DNA of 12,103 nt from an uncultured Chloroflexota bacterium (lineage in GTDB: Bacteria; Chloroflexota; Chloroflexia; Chloroflexales; Roseiflexaceae), in the NCBI GenBank assembly GCA_903871975.1, contig CAIQIY010000488.1, forward strand, positions 1-12,103, read 5' to 3'. Below, piece after piece: positions 1 to 5,893 of the stretch. The notes under the pieces were generated by a model. That model searched no databases and was not told the origin of the DNA. It was given only the letters and a program-made list of their open reading frames with translations. The first letter of the stretch is position 1, and every line of letters begins with the position of its first letter. The position numbers were made by a program, and so were the translations under genes.

Positions 1-788
1 ATCTTGGACTCGATCGCCTGGCGAATCTCTGGGCGCAACGTCTGCCACGTGTCGACTTCGTAGTCGGGGAGCTGCGACTGCAGCTGGTGCATCAGCACCG
101 CCTCGCGCCCCATCGCGCCCAGGTACACGACCACTTCGGTCGCCTGGTCGCGCAGATTGTAAAGCTGCTGTGCATCGTCGATGCCCATGTACACCAGATT
201 GCGCTCAAGATCGGGGACGCCCAGGTCGTAGACGCCGACGATATCCATGCGGTGCTGTCGGACGGTATCGCCGCGGCGTCGACCGATCACATCGAGCGTG
301 TCGCCGACCACCGCGCCGAGCCGCTCGGCGGCTGCGCGGCCGATGACGATGCCGCCGCGCTCGCCTGCCGCAAGGAACCGCCCTGCCGCGATGTTGGCGG
401 CCTGCAGGCTCAGTGGTGCCTCGATCACGGGGTCGATCGCGACGATCTGGATGGCGAGCGTTTCGCCACGATGGCTCAGCATGCCACTGGTGTGAATGCG
501 TGGTGCTGCGGCGACTACTTCTGGTACGCTGCTCACGGTAGCGCGTACATGCGCAGCATCTGCAAGTGGCAACAACGGGATGCGCGCGGCACGCTCCCGG
601 TATCCCGGGGCATGGATGGACAGGTTGCCACCGTATAGCCGGATGGCGTTGCCGAAGATCGCCTGATCAGAGCCGTGCAGCAGCCCATCGAACAGCAACA
701 ACAGTGCGACCCCCAGCGCGATGGCACCGAGTGCAATCGCGGTGCGCCGCCAATCACGCCACATGTTGCGCCACGCGAGTGCAATCAC
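1..788 (-). CDS. FtsX/LolC-type ABC transporter permease, N-terminal part (cut by window edge)
   Basis: This is the membrane subunit of an ABC transporter of the MacB/LolCDE/FtsX superfamily, which typically moves lipoproteins, lipids or peptides from the membrane using a separate ATPase. The GTG start at 788 begins VIALAWRNMWRDWRRTAIAL, the usual short basic N-terminus, followed by one transmembrane helix (about residues 16-33). The rest (about 35-262) is the extracytoplasmic MacB-like core, with segments such as GRAAAERLGAVVGDTLDV and VGVYDLGVPDLERNLVYM. The C-terminal helices lie left of the window. The Shine-Dalgarno GGAGGT (793-798) sits 4 bases from the GTG; an ATG eight codons downstream is an alternative. 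The same frame stays open far upstream, through the promoter at 838-866, but that part lacks family character. No partner ATPase is visible. Family assignment is firm; substrate is unknown. Confidence 0.85.
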   Translation of the reverse strand, partial: MIALAWRNMWRDWRRTAIALGAIALGVALLLLFDGLLHGSDQAIFGNAIRLYGGNLSIHAPGYRERAARIPLLPLADAAHVRATVSSVPEVVAAAPRIHTSGMLSHRGETLAIQIVAIDPVIEAPLSLQAANIAAGRFLAAGERGGIVIGRAAAERLGAVVGDTLDVIGRRRGDTVRQHRMDIVGVYDLGVPDLERNLVYMGIDDAQQLYNLRDQATEVVVYLGAMGREAVLMHQLQSQLPDYEVDTWQTLRPEIRQAIESK

Positions 789-837
789 GCGCACCTCCGA
801 TCGTGTGCACAGCCACCAAGCGTAGCTGCATAGCGGC

Positions 838-866
838 ATCCTAGTGCCGCCTCGATCGGCTGTCAA
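838..866 (-). promoter_or_regulatory. Housekeeping-sigma promoter of the permease gene
   Basis: Read on the minus strand there is a perfect -35 TTGACA (866-861), exactly 17 bases of spacer, then a -10 TAGGAT (843-838). Transcription would start near 831, giving a leader of about 43 bases before the GTG at 788. This is the only promoter in the window with a consensus -35 box, so it is probably a strong, activator-independent promoter. Confidence 0.7.
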
Positions 867-1300
867 GCCCGAACGGCACTCGTCCGGGGCTCGCGCAACA
901 TCGATCGAGGGGCCAACCAGGAGCAACACCGCGACCACTGGGGTGCACCGCTGCGAAGGCAATGCACTCCGGGCCATCGCGTGGCCCACTGCCCTGGCGC
1001 TGCCCATGCTGGCACGACGAACCTGGCTGAGCTCCGACGCGCGCTCGCGGTCGCTCGCCCGCTGATGCTGCACATACCCTGGGCACACGTCGTCGCTGCG
1101 CGGCATGTACACCCCACTGCGCGGTCGCTCCGGGCACCGCCGCGCTCCCACACCCGTCGTGGCGCGACACCACGCAGCGCATGCCACGATCCGGGCAGCC
1201 ATGCCTGGGCTACGAACATCTCACCCCGGGGCGTGGAAGCCGGGCCCCTGCGAGCACGTCGTCGACGATGCAGATCACCCGGCTGCTCACGTCACCCCGA
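867..1300. other. Gene-poor intergenic stretch
   Basis: This is most of the 568-base gap between the divergent permease and dehydrogenase genes. Open frames of 70 to 118 codons exist on both strands (for example 863-1219 minus and 981-1325 plus). Their translations are Arg/Ala/Pro/Cys-rich without hydrophobic cores, conserved motifs or ribosome binding sites, which is typical of chance frames in GC-rich DNA. I see no RNA gene or repeat array. It could be a decayed gene, but nothing recognisable remains. Confidence 0.5.
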
Positions 1301-1308
1301 TTGTGCGG

Positions 1309-1314
1309 TAGGAT
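1309..1314 (+). promoter_or_regulatory. Possible -10 element for the dehydrogenase gene
   Basis: TAGGAT lies 42 bases upstream of the ATG at 1357 and is the same hexamer used as -10 by the permease promoter. The position 17 bases upstream reads CTCACG, which is not a recognisable -35 box, so this is a weak call. Confidence 0.3.
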
Positions 1315-1356
1315 GGCGCCGATGAATCCCTCGACTGCAGTCCATGGGAGTCGGTC

Positions 1357-2331
1357 ATGTCGATGCCACGAATCTGGAGTGACGCCCGGCTGGTGCCGGA
1401 GGTACAGGAACAGATCCGTCAATTTGCCGAACTCACCACCGGCGGTTCATACGATCAGTTGCCGGGCTGTGCAGCAGCGATCGTGAGTTCGATGTGCCGC
1501 GCCGACGGCGCCTTCATGGATCGCGCTGGTGACACACTGTGGGCGATCGCACGGCCTGGCATCGGCTACGACAACGTCGATGTCGCGGCAGCCACCGCGC
1601 GCGGCATCATCGTGATCACGACCCCCGATGGTCCGACGGAATCGACGGCCGAACATGCCGTGGCGTTGTTGCTGGCACTGGCCAAGTGTGTCGTCGCCGG
1701 CGACCGGCACATGCGCGCCGGCAGCTTTGCCGTGCCTGAGCGTCCGGGCATGGAGCTGCGTGATCGCACGATCGGGCTGGTCGGGTTTGGCCGGATCGGG
1801 CGGCGTGTCGCGACCATCTGCAGTGCCGGGTTTGGCATGCGGGTGCTGGCCTACGATCCACACATCGACTGGTCGCGCGCGCTTGCGCCGGAAGTGACGC
1901 CGTGCACCGCGCTGGACACACTGCTGTCGGCTGCCGATGTCGTCTCACTCCACACGGCACTGACCGAGCAGACACGCGGCATGATCGACGCCAGGCGCCT
2001 GGCACTGATGCCACGCGGCAGCATCCTGATCAATGTCAGCCGCGGTCCGGTCGTCGACGAGGCTGCACTGGAGCATGCGCTGCGCTCGGGACACCTGGCT
2101 GGTGCGGGGCTCGACGTGTACCGTGTCGAACCCCCTGATCTCCAGGCGACACTGTTCACGGCGCCGAATCTGGTCACCACGCCACACATCGCTTCGTACA
2201 CGCAGGCTGCATTGCTGGCGATGGGGCGCGGCGCCGCCGCCGGGGTGGCTACCGTCCTCGGCGGAATGTGTCCGACCGGCGCGCTCAATCCGGAAATCTG
2301 GCCGACCAGCCGGGCGCGCCGTCCCGGCTGA
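1357..2331 (+). CDS. D-2-hydroxyacid dehydrogenase (phosphoglycerate dehydrogenase-like)
   Basis: This cytoplasmic NAD-dependent oxidoreductase interconverts 2-hydroxyacids and 2-oxoacids. In its 324 residues I see the N-terminal catalytic half with PGIGYDNVDV (67-76), the Rossmann nucleotide motif GFGRIG (143-148), and an aspartate after the second strand (YD, 166-167) that favours NAD over NADP. The family's catalytic triad is Arg229 (in INVSRGPVVDEAAL), Glu258 (GLDVYRVEPP) and His277 (TTPHIAS). It lacks the ACT/regulatory C-terminal domain of full-length SerA, so 3-phosphoglycerate is not assured as substrate; glyoxylate, hydroxypyruvate or another 2-oxoacid is equally possible. The ATG is supported by GGGAG at 1346-1350 with 6-base spacing. 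It appears monocistronic and converges with the 95-residue gene 38 bases downstream. Confidence 0.92.
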   Translation: MSMPRIWSDARLVPEVQEQIRQFAELTTGGSYDQLPGCAAAIVSSMCRADGAFMDRAGDTLWAIARPGIGYDNVDVAAATARGIIVITTPDGPTESTAEHAVALLLALAKCVVAGDRHMRAGSFAVPERPGMELRDRTIGLVGFGRIGRRVATICSAGFGMRVLAYDPHIDWSRALAPEVTPCTALDTLLSAADVVSLHTALTEQTRGMIDARRLALMPRGSILINVSRGPVVDEAALEHALRSGHLAGAGLDVYRVEPPDLQATLFTAPNLVTTPHIASYTQAALLAMGRGAAAGVATVLGGMCPTGALNPEIWPTSRARRPG

Positions 2332-2347
2332 TGTTCAGCCCGAACGC

Positions 2348-2363
2348 GTCGCCGTCCGGCGAT
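2348..2363. terminator. Small hairpin between convergent genes
   Basis: TCGCC (2349-2353) pairs with GGCGA (2358-2362) around a four-base loop, plus a G-T closing pair at 2348/2363. It lies in the 38-base gap between the convergent dehydrogenase and 95-residue genes, where a bidirectional terminator would be expected. There is no T-run on either side, so it may only be a short stem. Confidence 0.3.
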
Positions 2364-2369
2364 CGGCCA

Positions 2370-2657
2370 TCAGTTGTCGCGCAGCCAGGCGCATACATCG
2401 TCCCAGGTCACTGCACCATCGTCTGGCCCGTAGTGACCAAGGCGATCGCGGGCCAGCCAGAAGACCGCCGTCAGCACGTGTTCGTCCGACACCTGCCGCT
2501 GCTCCTCGACGCCAGTCATGCTGTCGCCATCGGTGCGGATCCACGACGATCCGACACGCCTGATGAAAGCATAGCTCTCGCGGTTGCCAACGAGGGTGAT
2601 GCCACCACGCGCCGCGACGATGTCCAGCACCGTACGTTGTATGGCAGTATGGTTCAT
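2370..2657 (-). CDS. Unknown 95-residue protein linked to the MOSC gene
   Basis: I do not recognise this protein. It is soluble-looking, without signal peptide or membrane helix, and fairly acidic, with several Trp residues (WIRTDGD, VFWLARD, TWDDVCAWLRDN). The N-terminal part, with AIQRTVLDIVAARGGITLVGN, looks like helix-turn-strand; the middle EEQRQVSDEHVLTAVFWLAR looks helical. The ATG at 2657 follows the MOSC stop codon by 15 bases, with AGGT six bases before the ATG serving as a modest ribosome binding site. This tight spacing implies co-transcription with the MOSC gene, probably as the last gene before the convergent boundary. Coding is inferred from the spacing, start context and protein-like composition; function is open. 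Confidence 0.7.
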   Translation of the reverse strand: MNHTAIQRTVLDIVAARGGITLVGNRESYAFIRRVGSSWIRTDGDSMTGVEEQRQVSDEHVLTAVFWLARDRLGHYGPDDGAVTWDDVCAWLRDN

Positions 2658-2672
2658 CGGGATACCTGCATG

Positions 2673-3209
2673 TCACACGGGAACCAACCCGATGTGGTGT
2701 GCCGGCACGTGCGCCAGCGTGATCGGCGATCCGGCCTCGATCGTGCCGCCGTGCACTACAATGCCCATCACGCCGGTCTTGCGCACGACGATGCCGTCCG
2801 GCCCACGTTCGAGTACCGCTGCCAACAGGCCAGGCATGAAATCATCGATCTGGTGACACGGATTGCGCAGACCGGTCACTTCGATGAGCACCTCGTCACC
2901 GATACGCAGGTGCGTGCCCGCCGAGAGTGCCAGCAGATCGATGCCACGAGTGGTGATATTCTCCCCAAGCTGCCCCGGCGCGACCCCGAAGCCACGATGG
3001 TGCAACTCGTCGAGCAACTCGGCGTGGATCAGGTGCACCTGGCGCAGATTCGGCTGCGCCGGGTCCTTGGCGACGCGCGAGCGGTGTCTGACCGTCGCGC
3101 CACAGTGCGCATCACCATCGACGCCCTGGCCCGCGATCAGTCGGATGCTCGTCGTCGTCGTCTTGGCGAACGTGTGTGCTGCAGCACGGTGAACCGCGGT
3201 GACAATCAT
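2673..3209 (-). CDS. MOSC domain protein (YiiM-like)
   Basis: MOSC domains occur at the C-terminus of molybdenum cofactor sulfurases and in stand-alone proteins such as YiiM and YuaD, where they are thought to handle sulfur or reduce N-hydroxylated compounds with Moco. This 178-residue protein is the stand-alone type. Visible features are GVDGDAHCG (29-37), the GQLGEN motif (79-84) followed by ITTRGIDLLALSAGTHLRIG, and the conserved cysteine motif TGLRNPC with Cys118, the expected cofactor or sulfur ligand. Two ATGs are adjacent; I chose the second (3209) because GGAGG at 3216-3220 is then six bases away, against three for the first (3212). The gene lies 86 bases after the amylase-family gene and 15 bases before the 95-residue gene. 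No Moco biosynthesis gene is nearby. Confidence 0.88.
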   Translation of the reverse strand: MIVTAVHRAAAHTFAKTTTTSIRLIAGQGVDGDAHCGATVRHRSRVAKDPAQPNLRQVHLIHAELLDELHHRGFGVAPGQLGENITTRGIDLLALSAGTHLRIGDEVLIEVTGLRNPCHQIDDFMPGLLAAVLERGPDGIVVRKTGVMGIVVHGGTIEAGSPITLAHVPAHHIGLVPV

Positions 3210-3215
3210 CATTGG

Positions 3216-3220
3216 CCTCC
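3216..3220 (-). promoter_or_regulatory. Ribosome binding site deciding the MOSC start
   Basis: GGAGG on the minus strand precedes two adjacent ATG codons. Spacing is 3 bases to the first and 6 to the second, favouring the second (3209). Confidence 0.65.
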
Positions 3221-3295
3221 GATGATCAGTCGAACCGACACGGTCCGACATCGCTGAACCTGCTCGCCGGCAATCCTGGTGCAACGCATGACAGA

Positions 3296-5044
3296 TCAAC
3301 GTGGCTCCAGCGCACAGACCAGCGCGGCATGCGCCGGCAGATCGCGCACCATCGCCTGGAAGCGCCCCGCAGTCACACTGGCCGTCAGCGCCACCGCCGA
3401 CGACGGATTCAGCGCCGTGCAACGATAGTCTGCATCGCTCATCGGCACGATTCCGGTCAGTTCGAGCGACGCGACCGGCTCGGCAGCGAAGTTGAGCACG
3501 ACCAGCAGTGTCTCGGTGTCGTGCTGGCGGACAAAGGCCACCGCGCCACGCGTCGCCGTCTCCTCGAGCAACACCAGTTCACCGCGTGATAACGCGGCAT
3601 GGTTGCGATGCAGCGCGATCAGCGAACGGTAGTGCTGCCATAATGACGACGGATCGGCACGCTGGGCGTCTACCGTCATCGCTGCGTCGCCCGACGCCGG
3701 TGCCTGCCAAGGTGTCCCGCTGGTGAAGCCGACGCCCGGGCCAGCCGACCACTGCATCGGCGTACGCAGCCGCTCATCGGGCTTGGTGCCGGTCATGCCA
3801 ATCTCTTCACCATAGTACAGGAATGGCACGCCGGGGATGCTGAGCAGTGCCATCGCCGCAATGCGCATCTTGCCGACGTCGCCACCCAGCGTCGTCATCA
3901 CGCGCTCCTGGTCGTGATTCGTGAGGAATGGGGCGTAGCGCTGATCCGGCAGCTGCGCTGCGGTGGCGAGCGCCTGACGAAAGCCGGAAGCATCACCATA
4001 ACGGGCCGCATCGACGATCGATTGCGCCAACCGAAACTCGAAGAACGCATCCAGCTGATCGGGATAGTACTGTTCGAGCACGCCTGGTCGTCCATCGAAC
4101 ACCTCGCCGACGGTGAACACATCGGGGCGTATGGCACGCAACGCCGCGGCATACTCGCGAAGCCACGCATGCGACTCGCGGGTGTTCTCCTGTTCGCGGC
4201 CTACCTCAATCAGGTGTTTCACCGCATCAAGGCGAAACCCATCGACGCCGACATCGTCGAGCCAGAACTGGCTGATGCGCACGGCTTCGGCACTCACCGC
4301 TGGTTCGCGATAGTTCAGGTCGGGCATGCCCTGCCAGAACACGCCATAATAGTAGCCACCGCCGGGCGCGGCATGCCAGACATCCTGGCCCCACGGGCCG
4401 GTATAGCCCGGATCAGCGTCCGACCACAGATACCAGCGGTGCGTCGCCGACGCAGGATCGCGCGATGCCACAAACCATGGATGGCGCACGCCGGTGTGAT
4501 TGAGCACCAGATCGACCAGCACACGGATCCCGCGCTGGCGTGCTGCACGCACGAACGCCTGCAACTCCTCGAGCGTGCCGTAGTCCGATTCGGCAGCTTC
4601 GTAGTCGATGACGTCGTAACCGTGATAGCTGTCGCCCTCGGTCACCGGCATCAGCCACACGCAGTTGATGCCCAGCTCGACGAGATAGTCGAGCCGGGCG
4701 GTCATACCCACAAAATCGCCGACACCATCGCCATCGCCATCGGCGAACGACCGCACGAAGATCTCATAGCACACAGCGTCGTCCCACCAGCCCTGCCGGA
4801 GCAGCGGTGCCGGGCTCGGCCCGAGCGTGATGGTAGGCGGCACCGTCGGCAGCGGCACGGCGGTTCCACGGGTCGGCGTCGGCGCATTGGCGGCCATCGT
4901 GGCAAACAGCGCTTCCTCGGCGGTGAGCGTGGCGCTCGGCGTGGCCGGTGGCGGCACCGACACCGGCGATGGCGCAGTCGGCGGAGCGCCGGCACAGGCG
5001 GCACAGCACGCCGCAGCCAGCGCGAACTGCAGGAAACGCATCAT
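3296..5044 (-). CDS. GH13 alpha-amylase-family glycoside hydrolase, probable lipoprotein
   Basis: This is a 582-residue retaining alpha-glucan hydrolase. All catalytic regions are present: region I DLVLNH (178-183), region II GFRLDAVKH with nucleophile Asp273, region III TVGEVFD with acid/base Glu314, and region IV LTNHDQE with Asp378. DGDGDGVGD (102-110) resembles the calcium loop of alpha-glucosidases and neopullulanases. Region V reads MPDLN (240-244), the signature of subfamily GH13_36, intermediate between oligo-1,6-glucosidases and neopullulanases. The N-terminus is a short signal peptide with LAAAC (Cys13 as possible lipidation site), then a Pro/Thr/Ala linker to about residue 82, so the enzyme is probably anchored on the cell surface. 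The start at 5044 follows GGGAGG (5050-5055) with five bases. It likely degrades maltooligosaccharides or pullulan outside the cell; exact specificity is not readable. No sugar transporter is adjacent. Confidence 0.93.
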   Translation of the reverse strand: MMRFLQFALAAACCAACAGAPPTAPSPVSVPPPATPSATLTAEEALFATMAANAPTPTRGTAVPLPTVPPTITLGPSPAPLLRQGWWDDAVCYEIFVRSFADGDGDGVGDFVGMTARLDYLVELGINCVWLMPVTEGDSYHGYDVIDYEAAESDYGTLEELQAFVRAARQRGIRVLVDLVLNHTGVRHPWFVASRDPASATHRWYLWSDADPGYTGPWGQDVWHAAPGGGYYYGVFWQGMPDLNYREPAVSAEAVRISQFWLDDVGVDGFRLDAVKHLIEVGREQENTRESHAWLREYAAALRAIRPDVFTVGEVFDGRPGVLEQYYPDQLDAFFEFRLAQSIVDAARYGDASGFRQALATAAQLPDQRYAPFLTNHDQERVMTTLGGDVGKMRIAAMALLSIPGVPFLYYGEEIGMTGTKPDERLRTPMQWSAGPGVGFTSGTPWQAPASGDAAMTVDAQRADPSSLWQHYRSLIALHRNHAALSRGELVLLEETATRGAVAFVRQHDTETLLVVLNFAAEPVASLELTGIVPMSDADYRCTALNPSSAVALTASVTAGRFQAMVRDLPAHAALVCALEPR

Positions 5045-5049
5045 GGACA

Positions 5050-5055
5050 CCTCCC
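5050..5055 (-). promoter_or_regulatory. Ribosome binding site deciding the amylase start
   Basis: GGGAGG lies five bases before the first ATG (5044) of an ATG pair. It excludes 35 in-frame upstream codons whose translation is not signal-peptide-like. Confidence 0.7.
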
Positions 5056-5078
5056 GGCTCTGATGAGCTTGTATCCAC

Positions 5079-5084
5079 AGTATA
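5079..5084 (-). promoter_or_regulatory. Probable -10 element of the amylase gene
   Basis: TATACT on the minus strand is a one-mismatch -10 box. It would start transcription near 5072, with a leader of under 30 bases before the start codon. The -35 position (CATCGC) is not consensus, so an activator may be needed. Confidence 0.45.
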
Positions 5085-5245
5085 CCCGCGGACGGCTGAT
5101 CGCGATGCGCCGACGCCATGCGAGGGTCATTGGGCAAACGGCAGCACACGCGGCGAACGCGCTACATGTCACGTGCAGCGCCCGCAACCCGGCAGTCGCC
5201 GGAACATCACGCAAGCCGCACCACGCTCCAGCATCGGGCGCGCCG

Positions 5246-5287
5246 TCTGATCATCCTCACAGGTTCTTCACACCACCCAGGTATGCT
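5246..5287 (+). promoter_or_regulatory. Phased TCACA repeat and -10 box: probable response-regulator-activated promoter
   Basis: TCACA occurs at 5257-5261 and again at 5268-5272, an exact 11-base period; the weaker TCTGA at 5246-5250 is in the same phase. A -10-like TATGCT follows at 5282-5287, nine bases after the second half-site, and no -35 consensus is present. Tandem half-sites 11 bp apart that replace the -35 box are the known arrangement for OmpR/PhoB-family activators. The downstream gene starts at 5340. The regulator itself is not in the window, so this is inference from geometry. Confidence 0.45.
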
Positions 5288-5328
5288 CTGGAGCGATGGC
5301 ACATCACCGGTGTGCCGTACGTGATACG

Positions 5329-5334
5329 AGGAGG
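5329..5334 (+). promoter_or_regulatory. Strong ribosome binding site of the small membrane protein gene
   Basis: AGGAGG, a full Shine-Dalgarno core, lies five bases before the ATG at 5340. It is one of the strongest ribosome binding sites in the window. Confidence 0.75.
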
Positions 5335-5339
5335 ATACT

Positions 5340-5735
5340 ATGCGACCGATGGTACGACGAGTCTTGATCGTTCTGGCGCTCATCATCGCCGGCGCCACTG
5401 CGTTGGCGCTGGCATTCGGTGGCGGCATGCGCTACGGTGCAAGCATGGCGGCTGGCGCTGCTCCGGGGTGGTCACAGCCCGCACCCGAGGATGGGCCACC
5501 GGCCGAGCGCGGCTGGCGCGACGAGCGTGGCCACGGACCTGATGCGATGATGCGCGGCTGGCGCGACCACGGCATGGCATCCGGGATGCTGCCGCTGATG
5601 TTCGGCGGCCGCCTGCTCGGTGCGCTGCTGCAGCTCGGCATCCTGGCCCTGGCCGTGTTCGGTGCGGTGCACCTCGTGCGGCGCTGGCGCCAGCCACCCC
5701 AGGCTGCGGCGCCACCGGCCGGCACCAGCGAGTGA
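5340..5735 (+). CDS. Small two-helix membrane protein with Met/His-containing polar loop
   Basis: No named family is recognised. The 131 residues form a basic N-terminus, a membrane helix (about 8-26, VLIVLALIIAGATALALAF), a loop of some 65 residues, a second helix (about 92-112) and a short Arg/Pro-rich tail. The loop is rich in Gly, Arg, Trp, Met and His: GWRDERGHGPDAMMRGWRDHG is around 58-78, with further Met at 79, 83 and 87. By the positive-inside rule both termini face the cytoplasm and the loop faces outside, where Met and His could bind metal or sense envelope stress; that role is inference. The start is secured by AGGAGG. The gene stands alone, behind a probable response-regulator site and before a strong hairpin at 5757-5788. 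Confidence 0.75.
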   Translation: MRPMVRRVLIVLALIIAGATALALAFGGGMRYGASMAAGAAPGWSQPAPEDGPPAERGWRDERGHGPDAMMRGWRDHGMASGMLPLMFGGRLLGALLQLGILALAVFGAVHLVRRWRQPPQAAAPPAGTSE

Positions 5736-5756
5736 CCCACGCCCAGATTTCACATG

Positions 5757-5788
5757 GCACGCCCCGCCGCGCCCTCGGTGGGGTGTGC
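5757..5788. terminator. Strong 13-pair hairpin after the small membrane protein gene
   Basis: The arm 5757-5769 pairs with 5776-5788 over 13 positions (11 Watson-Crick and two G-T pairs) around the six-base loop CGCCCT. It begins 22 bases after the stop codon at 5735 and ends 22 bases before the -10 box for dprA, which is where a terminator is expected. No T-tract follows, so it would be an atypical intrinsic terminator or an mRNA-end stabiliser. Confidence 0.5.
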
Positions 5789-5810
5789 ACCGGGACACCG
5801 CCAGCTCTGG

Positions 5811-5816
5811 TACAAT
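5811..5816 (+). promoter_or_regulatory. Probable -10 element of dprA
   Basis: TACAAT is one mismatch from the consensus -10 box. It lies just after the hairpin at 5757-5788 and would give a leader of about 70 bases. No good -35 box is found at 16 to 18 bases upstream. Confidence 0.45.
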
Positions 5817-5893
5817 GCTCTGGTCAGGGCGTACGGCCAACGGCACGCGCCACCCGGTCGATGCGCGCAGCTGCCACTGGCAGGCGGCATCCG

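Noticed and set aside
87..638. A 183-codon open frame on the plus strand
   Set aside because: It is antisense to the FtsX-type permease, whose frame is continuous and motif-bearing.
850..910. 9-base inverted repeat (850-858 and 902-910)
   Set aside because: The arms contain the frequent palindrome CGATCG and are 43 bases apart, so pairing is likely coincidental.
841..1219. Overlapping minus-strand open frames of 113 and 118 codons
   Set aside because: No start context, no recognisable domain, and Cys/Arg/Ala-rich composition; more likely chance frames. Kept only as part of the unexplained gap.
2268..3257. A 329-codon open frame on the plus strand
   Set aside because: It is antisense to the MOSC and 95-residue genes, overlaps the end of the dehydrogenase, and is His/Arg/Asp-rich without motifs.
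3914..5542. A 542-codon open frame on the plus strand opposite the amylase gene
   Set aside because: It is antisense to a gene with all GH13 catalytic motifs, runs through the divergent promoter region, and its translation has no motif or fold-like pattern; it is a by-product of GC-rich codon use.
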